Assembly: GCF_019049285.1 (NCBI RefSeq) | Contig: NZ_JAGMUL010000121.1 | Location: 1 to 64,000 of the forward strand | DNA: 64,000 nucleotides | Reading direction: 5' to 3' | From: Streptomyces sp. AC550_RSS872 | GTDB lineage: Bacteria; Actinomycetota; Actinomycetes; Streptomycetales; Streptomycetaceae | Shown: positions 22,982-30,192 of the stretch, one piece after another | How positions within the stretch are numbered: position 1 is the first letter of the stretch | Layout: every line of letters starts with the position of its first letter | Notes under the pieces: model-generated | Told to the model about the DNA's origin: nothing | Database searches by the model: none | What the model saw: the letters and a program-made list of their open reading frames with translations, nothing else | Program-made: the position numbers and the translations under genes

Positions 22982-25297
22982 TCAAGCTCCCTCCGGCGGA
23001 CCCGCTTCGTCGTTCGTGCAGGCAGCGAGGTAGTCCGTCCAGCTGTCCTGGGCGAACCGAGCCCACCTGTGGGCGCTGCTTGCGCTGACGCCGAAGAGGT
23101 CACTGATCACGATGGGAGGAAGGTCGGCAACGGCTTCGAGCATGGCGGTGTTGCGGGCGCTGATGACTTCCAAGCCGTGACTTCGCAGCTTGTTCACGAT
23201 CCTCTGCGCCGTGATCGGACGGTGGGCGGGCACTCCCGGAAGCAAGTAGGTAGGGCGACCGTCTTGCGGTGGCCGGAGCATGGAGCGGACCGTCGGTCGT
23301 GCGATCTGTTCCTCGATGAGCAGTGCCAGCTTGGGCGGCAGGAGGACTGGGTTGCGTTCGATGGTGAGGTAGGCGTCGTCCCCAGTGCGTTCGAACCGGT
23401 CAGTGGTCAGTTCGACCAGGCGGACGACGGGCAGGCCGTAGAGCCTGATCAGTCCGCCCGCGATGCGGACGTCGAGGGGGAGTTGGTCGTCGTTCAGGCA
23501 GCGTTTCAGTTGCTCGTTCAGCGCAGTTTCGGTGATGAACTGGGTTGGGAGACCGGTTCGCTCTGCCGTGAGGGCCATCGTGCTGTTAAGTCGTCGGGCG
23601 CCGGCCCATCGGATGAAGGCTCCGATCGACCTTCGGCGTGTGGGGTGAGTGGTGAGCCAGAGGTCCAGGTCCTCTTGACCGGCTGCTGCCAGGTCGAGCT
23701 GGTTCTCATCGAGCCAGTCCAGGAAGTCGATCGCGGCGCGGATGTCCCTGCGATCGCTGGTAGCGGCGTTGGTGGTGTACCGGCCGCGGGATGACCGGCG
23801 TCGTGCGTCGCGGATGATGTGCCACTCGGCGAAGGGACCGATGACCTTCATCTGATGCTGCGGAAGTCGTGCCAGGACATCGGCAGACCACAGTTCCAGA
23901 CGGGCGAGGTTCTCGTTTCGCTCCGGCAGGACGCCGGTCGCCACCAAGAGCTTCCGGAAGTGATGGGTCGTGTTGTAGCCCTGGGACAAGGCGTCCAGAG
24001 ACGCGTGAGTGATCTCCGTGTCCTGGGACACGAGCTCGGCGAGGATCTTCGGGCCGGAGCTGGTCCGAAGCCAGGTCAGCACAGACCGTGGGTGATCGGC
24101 CGAGGCAAGCGCGTCCGCCAGCGGACGGAGTGCCGGCGGGACGGGGCCGTCTCCTTGCGTGAGGAGTTGGCGCACACGGCCACCGACCGCGCAGCGGGTG
24201 CACAGTCCGGCGTCGTAGATGTCGCCGGGAAAGCCGCAGCGGCTGCAGCTGTAGGTGATGTCCGTGCCGCAGCAGGGCCCGCAGAGATCACCTCCGTCGT
24301 CAGCGCGGCCGATCAGAACCTGGGTGGTCTGGCATCGCGAGCAAGGCGCGGGGTTCCGCCGGCGCCGATTGAAGCAGGTATCGCAGACCGGGCCGATGGG
24401 CCAGTTGGCCCGCACCTCACGCTCGCGGCCGCAGTCGGCGCACTGCGCAAGTGTCCGTGGCCGGCAGCGGTCACAGTGGAGGGCGCCTCCTCGCTCCCTC
24501 ACGCGGTAGACACGCGCCTGCCGGTCGCAGACGCTGCACACCCCAAGCGGCCCCGTGTTGCAGTTCTGGCAGAGCTCGGGCTGTCCGTCGGCGGCACGGA
24601 CTCTGATCCGCCGGAGGTTGCCGCAGCCTCCGCAGCGTCGGGGCGGGGGCGCATAGCAGCTGTTGCAGACCGGTCCGTCCTCGGTGTTGGCGTGGGCCGG
24701 CCGAAGTTTTCCGCATCGGATGCACTTCCGCTCCGGCCTCGGAGCGCAGGACTGGCACAGTGCTTTGCCGTCCTCGCGCCGGCTCTTTGGCAACTTGCGC
24801 TGCCCGCAGCCAGCACACTCCTCCCAGGACAGGGAGGAGTCCCTGGTGTAGCAGAGTCTGCAGATCGGCCCCTCCTCGAGTCGGCGGGCGATGAGGCCGT
24901 CTTGTCCGCAGCGGGCGCACTTCCGCAGCTCGGTTCGGTACACACACCACATGCAGCAGCGGCCCTGGGGAGTCGGGCGGGGGAGCTCCCGGTCGCTGCG
25001 GCCGCAGATGGCGCAGGACAACTGGGTGACCGCCTTACCGAACCCGTCGGCCTTCAGCTGACGCAGGAGTCTGATCAGTGCCGCCGGGCAGTGGGGCGAC
25101 GGGGCGGCCAGCGCGTCACCGTGTTCGGCGAAGTGCCGGGCCAGTTCGCGTGCGGGTATCGGACCCCATGCCCTTGCTCGTTCCACGACGGCCTGGGCCG
25201 CCTGCTCGGTCAGCTCTGGAATCCGTTGCCGGACGTGACCGACGATGCTGGCCCTGGCCTCCGCGAGGTCCCTCCGATTTCTCTGCTTCTGGTTCAC
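22982..25297 (-). CDS. nine-zinc-ribbon protein with degenerate tyrosine-recombinase C-terminus
   Basis: 771 residues from GTG 25297, whose GTGA overlaps the stop of the XRE gene. Residues 1-85 are helical. About 85-390 hold eighteen CxxC pairs (CAIC, CCMWC, CARC, CRLC, CAGC, CQSC, CIRC, CNSC, CGGC, CQNC, CSVC, CDRC, CADC, CDTC, CSRC, CGPC, CSRC, CTRC), roughly one per 17-20 residues, i.e. nine zinc ribbons in a row. The C-terminal half resembles a tyrosine-recombinase core (DVRIAGGLIRLYGLPVVRLV, YLLPGVPAHRPITAQRIVNK). It lacks the HxxR pair and a clear nucleophile Tyr, and ends in a helix-turn-helix (DLFGVSASSAHRWA). Likely a DNA-binding accessory to the recombinase at 25620. Two decayed homologues lie at 38777-41069 and 48791-49815. 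Confidence 0.8.
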   Translation of the reverse strand: MNQKQRNRRDLAEARASIVGHVRQRIPELTEQAAQAVVERARAWGPIPARELARHFAEHGDALAAPSPHCPAALIRLLRQLKADGFGKAVTQLSCAICGRSDRELPRPTPQGRCCMWCVYRTELRKCARCGQDGLIARRLEEGPICRLCYTRDSSLSWEECAGCGQRKLPKSRREDGKALCQSCAPRPERKCIRCGKLRPAHANTEDGPVCNSCYAPPPRRCGGCGNLRRIRVRAADGQPELCQNCNTGPLGVCSVCDRQARVYRVRERGGALHCDRCRPRTLAQCADCGREREVRANWPIGPVCDTCFNRRRRNPAPCSRCQTTQVLIGRADDGGDLCGPCCGTDITYSCSRCGFPGDIYDAGLCTRCAVGGRVRQLLTQGDGPVPPALRPLADALASADHPRSVLTWLRTSSGPKILAELVSQDTEITHASLDALSQGYNTTHHFRKLLVATGVLPERNENLARLELWSADVLARLPQHQMKVIGPFAEWHIIRDARRRSSRGRYTTNAATSDRRDIRAAIDFLDWLDENQLDLAAAGQEDLDLWLTTHPTRRRSIGAFIRWAGARRLNSTMALTAERTGLPTQFITETALNEQLKRCLNDDQLPLDVRIAGGLIRLYGLPVVRLVELTTDRFERTGDDAYLTIERNPVLLPPKLALLIEEQIARPTVRSMLRPPQDGRPTYLLPGVPAHRPITAQRIVNKLRSHGLEVISARNTAMLEAVADLPPIVISDLFGVSASSAHRWARFAQDSWTDYLAACTNDEAGPPEGA

Positions 25298-25623
25298 GGC
25301 TTCCCGGGACGGCGAACAACGGCTCGCCGCGGCGTGATCGGAGTCGGGGCCGGGTCGGCGTCGCCGACGGCCTTGCGGAGCTGCGTGTTGACGACCTCCG
25401 GCTTGATCAGGTCGTTCGGGGTGCACTGCAGGATGTCGCAGAGCGCAACGAGGGTGTCCATGCTCATCCGCTGGGGCGGCTGAGTTACCAACCGGTAGAC
25501 CTGTTCGCGCGAGAGAGTGACGCCTCGCTCGGCCAGCAGCGGCACCAAGTCCGAGGTCTGGAACATCTCCTTCTCAGCCATCAACTGCCGCAGCCGCCAC
25601 TGGTAGCCCATCTTCTTGATCAT
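25294..25623 (-). CDS. XRE/Cro-type DNA-binding protein of the recombinase module
   Basis: A 109-residue cytosolic protein with a Cro/CI-type helix-turn-helix (LRQLMAEKEMFQTSDLVPLL, AERGVTLSREQVYRLVTQPP, MDTLVALCDILQCTPNDLIK). Its ATG overlaps the recombinase stop as ATGA, and its own stop overlaps the next start as GTGA, so the three proteins are translationally coupled. The C-terminal 25 residues are basic and Pro/Arg-rich. It may control the module or help assemble the recombination complex. Confidence 0.88.
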   Translation of the reverse strand: MIKKMGYQWRLRQLMAEKEMFQTSDLVPLLAERGVTLSREQVYRLVTQPPQRMSMDTLVALCDILQCTPNDLIKPEVVNTQLRKAVGDADPAPTPITPRRAVVRRPGKP

Positions 25624-26735
25624 GTCGTCACGTCCCAGTCGTCGCCCAGCCGGTTCTTGAGAGAAGCCTCCAACAGCTTGTTGCGGTACTCGTTCGAGAC
25701 CCCCATATAGATCGCCGTGGTGGATGCGTGCGAGTGTCCGACTTGTTCCTGGACGAACCGGGCCGGATAGCCGAACTCGGTCAGGTGCGTGATGTAGCTG
25801 TGCCGCAGGCAGTGCAGGTCGAGGTCCTCGTCGAGGCCAGCGGCCTTGCGGGCGGCGACGAACGCCTCGTTGATCGACCGGGGCGACAGACGCCCGCACC
25901 GCTCCGTCACCCAGAGCGCAGGGTGACGCCCGGGCGAGAACTGCGGGCGTATCTCGGTCACCCACTGGTCCAGCACGTCGACGCACCAGTCCATCTCCGG
26001 AACGGTCAGCACGGTCCGCCGCTTGGGCGGCGAGCCCTTCTGGGACTTGCCGAAGCGCACCATCGCGCTGCCGTAACCGCGGAACTGCGGGGCCTTCCGG
26101 TTGCGCCGCAGGTCGACCAGGTCGAGCCGGGAGGACTCGGTGCGGCGCGTCCCGTAGGCGTAGATCGCCTTGAGCACGACGGCGTCGCGCAGAGCACACA
26201 GGGCTCCCTTGCGTCCCTGGCCACGTATCTTGCCGGGCCGGGCATCGGCGGCGTCGAAGAGGGCTTGGATCTCGTCGTAGTCCAGCGGTCGGCGGCGCGG
26301 GTCGCCTTCGTACTCCACGGTGTGCAGGACCGAGTTGCCCTCGTGGCAGACCTGCTGCGGAACCTCGCCGAACCGCTCCAAGCAGGCATGTACCCAGCCG
26401 TACCGGGTGTCGAGGAGGTACTCCAGGAACAGGCCGATCGTCACCTCGTAGGTGCGAGCCGTCGACATCTGGATCGGCTTGCTGCCGCTTCTCAGGTGGG
26501 CGATGAACGCCTCGCCGTCCGCCGGCGTCCACTGCCAGGGGTACTGACCAGTGAACTCTTCCAACCGCTCGATCAGACGCACCCGTGGGTCGATCGTCGA
26601 GGACCTCAGGAATCGGGCCGACTGCTGCCTCGCCCAGCCCTCCTTCATCGCGTCAAACACCGCTGGCGCCGGGTCGAGATGGATGACGTTGCGGGCCAGG
26701 ACAAGGTGCGCTGAACCGGGTGCTTGCGTACTCAC
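25620..26735 (-). CDS. tyrosine recombinase/integrase
   Basis: A 371-residue site-specific recombinase with a complete catalytic set: first Arg in YAYGTRRTESSRLDLVDL, Lys in VRFGKSQKGSPPKRRT, HCLRH (HxxR plus H) in LDLHCLRHSYITHLTEFGYP, then VGHSHASTTAIYMG with the nucleophile Tyr. The N-terminal half is the core-binding (SAM-like) domain. Start 26735 is GTG, at MSTQAPGSAHL; the upstream bases hold a palindromic repeat that may be its binding site. First gene of a three-gene coupled operon. The order recombinase, small HTH, large recombinase-like protein recalls the gene set of Tn554-type elements, without proof of relation. Confidence 0.93.
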   Translation of the reverse strand: MSTQAPGSAHLVLARNVIHLDPAPAVFDAMKEGWARQQSARFLRSSTIDPRVRLIERLEEFTGQYPWQWTPADGEAFIAHLRSGSKPIQMSTARTYEVTIGLFLEYLLDTRYGWVHACLERFGEVPQQVCHEGNSVLHTVEYEGDPRRRPLDYDEIQALFDAADARPGKIRGQGRKGALCALRDAVVLKAIYAYGTRRTESSRLDLVDLRRNRKAPQFRGYGSAMVRFGKSQKGSPPKRRTVLTVPEMDWCVDVLDQWVTEIRPQFSPGRHPALWVTERCGRLSPRSINEAFVAARKAAGLDEDLDLHCLRHSYITHLTEFGYPARFVQEQVGHSHASTTAIYMGVSNEYRNKLLEASLKNRLGDDWDVTT

Positions 26736-26740
26736 CCACC

Positions 26741-26760
26741 TGTTGTATCAAACGCAACAT
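26741..26760. promoter_or_regulatory. candidate recombination or operator site, copy 1
   Basis: TGTTGTATCAAACGCAACAT, a palindrome-like sequence with TGTTG/CAACA arms, lies immediately upstream of the recombinase start. It shares TGTTGYATCAAA with a second site 129 bases away. Either an attachment/crossover site of the module or an operator. Confidence 0.45.
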
Positions 26761-26787
26761 TGATGAATCCATATGCTAGCGTGCAGC

Positions 26788-27528
26788 TCAGGGCTTGGTC
26801 AGCGAGACAGCCTCCTTCGGATCCCGCCTCGCTGAGCAGTCAAAACGCCGCTTTGGGCACCGTGCGGAGTGTTGCATCAAATACAATTCATCCCGTTTCT
26901 GCCACTGCCTCACACCCAGGCCGTTCGGTTCCCACCGGTCGCAGAACTGCCGCAGTGCCTCGCAACGGGTCAGCATGGCGGCCCTGCGGACCGGCCAGGG
27001 CGGCACCTCCCCGCCGTAGGCCCGGAAGAAATCACCGAGTGCCGGGCGGTGCTCGGGGTGGTGCGTCCGTACGACCCACTCGCACCAGGCCAGATCCTCG
27101 ACCGGATCCCCGATATGGGCGAACTCCCAGTCGACCACAGCGGTGACCTCGAAGGTGTCGGGATCGAGCAGCACGTTGTTGGGGCCGAAGTCACCGTGCA
27201 CGAGCACCTTGCCCGCCTCCTGCGCACCCGTCGTCAACGGCGTGGTCGCGTGGATACGGCGCAGCAGTTCCCCGCAGCTCGCCAGGACCGTCCCGGGCCG
27301 GCCGGCGTCCAGGAGTTCCTGACCGGGTACACCAGCCACGAAGCCGAGCGTGAGGGTGGCCAATGTCGCCGCACGTACCGGCGGCACGGGCAACCGGTTC
27401 TGGAGCTGGAGGAGCAGTGTGTGTTCGCGATGGAGCCTGAGTTCGGCATCGGGACCCTCATAGGTTTTCTCGACCACGGCACCGTCGCTCAGTGTCCGGT
27501 TGGTGTAGCCGTACTTCAGCGGACGCAT
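26788..27528 (-). CDS. aminoglycoside phosphotransferase (APH) family protein
   Basis: A 246-residue kinase-like protein from ATG 27528 (MRPLKYGYTNRTLSDGAVVE); the frame is open further up. The phosphotransfer motif is VLVHGDFGPNNVLLDPDTFE (HGDxxxxN) and the metal motif VVDWEFAHIGDPVEDLAWCE (DxD type), both complete. Substrate unknown: family members phosphorylate antibiotics, sugars or amino alcohols. The last 20-25 residues (CPKRRFDCSARRDPKEAVSL) do not look like the family and start at the TGTTGCATCAAATACAAT repeat, so the natural C-terminus was probably replaced when the neighbouring recombinase module arrived. Confidence 0.82.
   Translation of the reverse strand: MRPLKYGYTNRTLSDGAVVEKTYEGPDAELRLHREHTLLLQLQNRLPVPPVRAATLATLTLGFVAGVPGQELLDAGRPGTVLASCGELLRRIHATTPLTTGAQEAGKVLVHGDFGPNNVLLDPDTFEVTAVVDWEFAHIGDPVEDLAWCEWVVRTHHPEHRPALGDFFRAYGGEVPPWPVRRAAMLTRCEALRQFCDRWEPNGLGVRQWQKRDELYLMQHSARCPKRRFDCSARRDPKEAVSLTKP
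26870..26889. promoter_or_regulatory. candidate recombination site, copy 2
   Basis: TGTTGCATCAAATACAATTC lies inside the 3' end of the APH-like gene. It shares TGTTG, ATCAAA and the following CAA with copy 1. Here the APH protein stops resembling its family, so this may be the junction between host gene and inserted module. Confidence 0.45.
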
Positions 27529-27681
27529 CGACTGATCATCCGGCAGAGGCGGCACGCCGGCTACCCCCTTCGTGCCCAGCCCGTCGGCACCGGTCGCTGC
27601 TCGCGGCTCCTGCGCAGAGCGTCTCCCTGGATACGCCGGGCTGCCCATCCCTGGGCAACGTCCCCGTCAGTGCTTCTACCT

Positions 27682-27686
27682 TTGAT
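27682..27686 (+). other. candidate TnpA/TnpB target motif (TTGAT)
   Basis: TTGAT directly precedes the inferred left end of the IS605-type element. TTGAT is the known target-adjacent motif of the Deinococcus ISDra2 relative, so it is a reasonable guess for this element. Confidence 0.45.
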
Positions 27687-27697
27687 CTTGGCCAGTG

Positions 27698-27717
27698 CTC
27701 CCCCGTTTACGGGGGAG
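27698..27717 (+). repeat. left-end hairpin of the IS605-type element
   Basis: CTCCCCC GTTTAC GGGGGAG, a perfect seven-base stem with a six-base loop. This is the kind of subterminal palindrome that HUH transposases of this family recognise. Confidence 0.75.
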
Positions 27718-27777
27718 GTGAAGGCCATCTCAAGCCTGCTCTGACCCGCACGTGAGCACTGGTCCGCAGTGTTCAGC

Positions 27778-28209
27778 TCAGGCCACGGGGCGCTTCTGGT
27801 TCTCGATGTACTGCTTGACCACGGTCAAGGGCGCCCCGCCGCAGCTTCCGGCGAAGTACGAGCCGGACCAGAAGTGCCCGCCCCACAGGTGCCGGCGTAC
27901 GTGGGCGTCGTACTCCTTGCGCAGGAGCCGGGCGGAGACGCCCTTGAGGGAGTTGACCAGCTTGGAAAGCTGGACCTTGGGCGGGTAGTGCACGAGCAGG
28001 TGGACGTGATCCTCCTCGCCGTTGAACTGCTTCAGCTCGGACTCGAAGTCCTCGCAGACCTCCCGCATGATCTGTTCGCAGCGCGTCAGCATGGCGTCGG
28101 TCATGGCTTTGCGCCGGTACTTGGTGACAAACACCAAGTGGACGTGAAGGTTGTAGACGACATGACGGCCGGTGCGTACGTCGGGATTTGGATTCCAGCG
28201 CGGTGACAT
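27778..28209 (-). CDS. tnpA: IS200/IS605-type Y1 HUH transposase
   Basis: A 143-residue single-strand transposase from ATG 28209 (MSPRWNPNPDVRTGRHVVYN); the frame is open to 28290. HVHLVFVTKYRRKAMTD opens the fold, NGEEDHVHLLVHYPPKVQLS holds the HUH metal-binding pair, SLKGVSARLLRKEY and LWGGHFWSGSYFAGSCGGAP follow, and the nucleophile Tyr is in VVKQYIENQKRPVA. Length normal and no frameshift, so the element may still move. Divergent from tnpB with 23 bases between the two starts. Confidence 0.93.
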   Translation of the reverse strand: MSPRWNPNPDVRTGRHVVYNLHVHLVFVTKYRRKAMTDAMLTRCEQIMREVCEDFESELKQFNGEEDHVHLLVHYPPKVQLSKLVNSLKGVSARLLRKEYDAHVRRHLWGGHFWSGSYFAGSCGGAPLTVVKQYIENQKRPVA

Positions 28210-28232
28210 AAGCCAAATGGCATCGTGATCGT

Positions 28233-29555
28233 GTGACAACGGAACGTGCGCGGGAGAAGCGGCAGTTCGGGCATCGTGCCCGACTGGCACTCACCCCTGC
28301 GCAGGTTCGGCTCATGGACGACCAGGCGCACGCTGCCCGCACCATGTGGAACTGCCTGCACGCCTGGTGGACATGGCTGGCGAAGGACAAGCGGTCGCTG
28401 GCCGCCGCCGACGCGGCGATACGGCAGGCCCGCAAGGACATCGACTTCCTCGCCGTCCTCCCGGCCCAGGCCGCACAGGCCGTGCTGAAGACGTACTTCC
28501 AGGCGTGGAAGAACTGCTGGGACGGCCGAGCAGACGAGCCGAACTTCAAGGCCCGGTTCCGGTCCGTCATGTCCGTGGACATTCCCCAGGGCCGTGACCT
28601 CCAGATCAAGCGGGTACACCGCCGCTGGGGCATGGTCAACATTCCCAAGGTCGGACGCGTCCGGTTCCGCTGGACCAAAGACCTGCCGGGCGGGAAGAAG
28701 GCGAACAGCGACAACCGGATCACCGGAGCCCGCCTCATCAAAGACGGCCTTGGCTGGCACATCGCCTTCCGCGTCCAGACCCTTGAATCAAAGCCCGAGC
28801 TCCACCAGGGGCCGGAGGTCGGTATCGACGCCGGGGTCAGCCTTCCCCTCGCCCTCTCTGACGGCAACCACCAGGACCACGGCAGGCCGCCGCGCCTCCC
28901 GGACGGCAGCGCTGACCGGGACAAGTGGCTGACCGCCGACGAGAAGGCCAAGCTGCTTGGCCTGGAGCGGCAGGCCGCACACCGCAAGAGCTTCCGCAAG
29001 CCCAAGGAACGCACCTCGAACCGACTGCGCGCCACCTACACCCAGATCCGACAGCTCCGCGCCAAAGCCACGCGCCGCGCCGTCGACTGGCAGCACAAGA
29101 CCACCACCACCATCGCCAAGCAGTACGGCACCGTCGTGGTCGAACAGCTCAACATCACGAACATGGTCAAGTCCGCCAAGGGAACTGTCGAGGAACCAGG
29201 CAAGAACGTCAAAGCCAAGTCCGGCCTGAACCGCTCCATCAGCCAAGAAGCATGGGGACGGACCGTGACGATGCTGACGTACAAAACCGCCCGCCAGGGT
29301 GGCACCCTGCACAAGGTTCCCGCCTCGAACACCTCCCTGCGCTGCTCCGCGTGCGGCTTCATCACACCAGGCAGCCGGGAGGACCAGGCCACGTTCGTAT
29401 GCAAGAACCCGGACTGCGGATGGTCGGGCAATGCCGACCACAACGCCGCCCGGAACATCTTGCACCTGTACCGGATGGGCCACGCGCTCATCCCGGCTGC
29501 CGGAAGGGCAGTCGTCAGGCGCCCACGAGGTGTCAAGCCCGTCACCGCAAGGTAG
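28233..29555 (+). CDS. tnpB: TnpB RNA-guided nuclease of IS605-type element
   Basis: A 440-residue RuvC-like nuclease, ancestor type of Cas12. The RuvC acidic residues are present: EVGIDAGVSLPLALSDG (D), GTVVVEQLNITNMVKSA (E) and NADHNAARNILHLYRMG (D). The zinc finger CSACGF...CKNPDCGWSG lies between the last two. The N-terminal wedge/HTH part (FGHRARLALTPAQVRLMDDQ) is complete. In characterised relatives the 3' end of the gene and the element right end form the guide RNA, and the bases just beyond the end serve as guide; here that would be GAGTCAGGAATCGTTCAACC. Active-looking. Confidence 0.93.
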   Translation: MTTERAREKRQFGHRARLALTPAQVRLMDDQAHAARTMWNCLHAWWTWLAKDKRSLAAADAAIRQARKDIDFLAVLPAQAAQAVLKTYFQAWKNCWDGRADEPNFKARFRSVMSVDIPQGRDLQIKRVHRRWGMVNIPKVGRVRFRWTKDLPGGKKANSDNRITGARLIKDGLGWHIAFRVQTLESKPELHQGPEVGIDAGVSLPLALSDGNHQDHGRPPRLPDGSADRDKWLTADEKAKLLGLERQAAHRKSFRKPKERTSNRLRATYTQIRQLRAKATRRAVDWQHKTTTTIAKQYGTVVVEQLNITNMVKSAKGTVEEPGKNVKAKSGLNRSISQEAWGRTVTMLTYKTARQGGTLHKVPASNTSLRCSACGFITPGSREDQATFVCKNPDCGWSGNADHNAARNILHLYRMGHALIPAAGRAVVRRPRGVKPVTAR

Positions 29556-29563
29556 ACGGGAAT

Positions 29564-29591
29564 CTCCTTCCTGAGCTCGCGAAGGGAGGAG
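29564..29591 (+). ncRNA. right-end hairpin, likely 3' part of the TnpB guide RNA
   Basis: CTCCTTC (29564-29570) pairs with GAAGGGAG (29581-29588) around CTGAGCTCGC. It lies nine bases after the tnpB stop and 10-15 bases before the inferred element end. By analogy with characterised IS605 elements this region is both the transposase recognition hairpin and the scaffold of the omega RNA. Confidence 0.55.
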
Positions 29592-29597
29592 AGCACT

Positions 29598-29993
29598 TCA
29601 AGGAGTCAGGAATCGTTCAACCTTCTGCTGCAAGTCAGGGGGCAGGTCGGTCAACTCCGCGACGATCAGGCGAAGCTCTCGGCCGAGTCCGGAAGACTCG
29701 GTCCAGACCGCTGAGTTCCTGGTGAGGACCGCGGACAACAGATCACCTTCGTACATGTCCCCCTCTGCCATCGGGTTGTCCCGCAGCACCTCCAGTGCCA
29801 GCGGCAGGAGATAGGGCAGTGCTATGTCCTGCCCTATCAGCAGACGCAGGTCCTCGACTGTCAGCTCGCCGATCGGCCGGCGACGCAAGAAGTGTGCAGT
29901 AGCGAGAAGCCGGGTGGCGTCGGCCGACGGAGCCGGCCAGCGGTCGCGTTCAAGCTCTTCAAGGGAGCAGTCACGGTGAAGGGGGCGTGTCAC
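29598..29993 (-). CDS. contact-dependent inhibition immunity-like protein
   Basis: A 131-residue cytosolic protein from GTG 29993. SLEELERDRWPAP, RRRPIGELTVEDLRLLIGQD, ALPYLLPLALEVLRDNPMAE and GDMYEGDLLSAVLTR follow the CDI-system immunity protein pattern common in Streptomyces as orphan immunity genes. The reading frame ends in TGA formed at the right end of the IS605 element (ERFLTP then stop), so a few original C-terminal residues may be lost. No CdiA-type toxin is adjacent. Confidence 0.75.
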   Translation of the reverse strand: MTRPLHRDCSLEELERDRWPAPSADATRLLATAHFLRRRPIGELTVEDLRLLIGQDIALPYLLPLALEVLRDNPMAEGDMYEGDLLSAVLTRNSAVWTESSGLGRELRLIVAELTDLPPDLQQKVERFLTP

Positions 29994-30192
29994 TGCCCGA
30001 TTGTCTTACGACCCAGGTGATCAGGGACTCGCTTTGTCTGAACCAAGCGGGAGGCCCTGGGTGCCTGTCGCGGCGGGCCTCCGAGGGATGAGCCATGGTG
30101 CGGCGATGAGTGTGCAGCGTTCGCGAGACGTTGGCCAAGGACACGTTGTGGCCTGCTGTGTCTCTCATGGGCGGCGATGCCTGAAGATTCGA

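Larger units (their letters stand above)
27687..29602 (+). mobile_element. IS200/IS605-family element with divergent tnpA and tnpB
   Basis: About 1.9 kb. Subterminal hairpins stand at each end (27698-27717 and 29564-29591), tnpA on the minus strand and tnpB on the plus strand, both uninterrupted. The element has no classical inverted repeats, as expected for this family. Left boundary after TTGAT and right boundary after TTCAAG are inferred. Confidence 0.75.

Noticed and set aside
24130..25050. Tandem DNA repeat or CRISPR-like array suggested by the regular Cys codons
   Set aside because: The spacing is regular at protein level, but the DNA units differ strongly and there are no constant repeats with spacers. 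No CRISPR array was seen anywhere in the window.
23819..25483. 554-codon plus-strand frame opposite the zinc-ribbon gene
   Set aside because: Antisense of the CxxC array; Ala/Gly/Val-rich without motifs.
22982..26735. Recombinase-in-trio (three tyrosine recombinases) element
   Set aside because: Only the first gene has a full recombinase active site, the second is an XRE protein, and the third is degenerate and carries zinc ribbons, so it does not fit that class.
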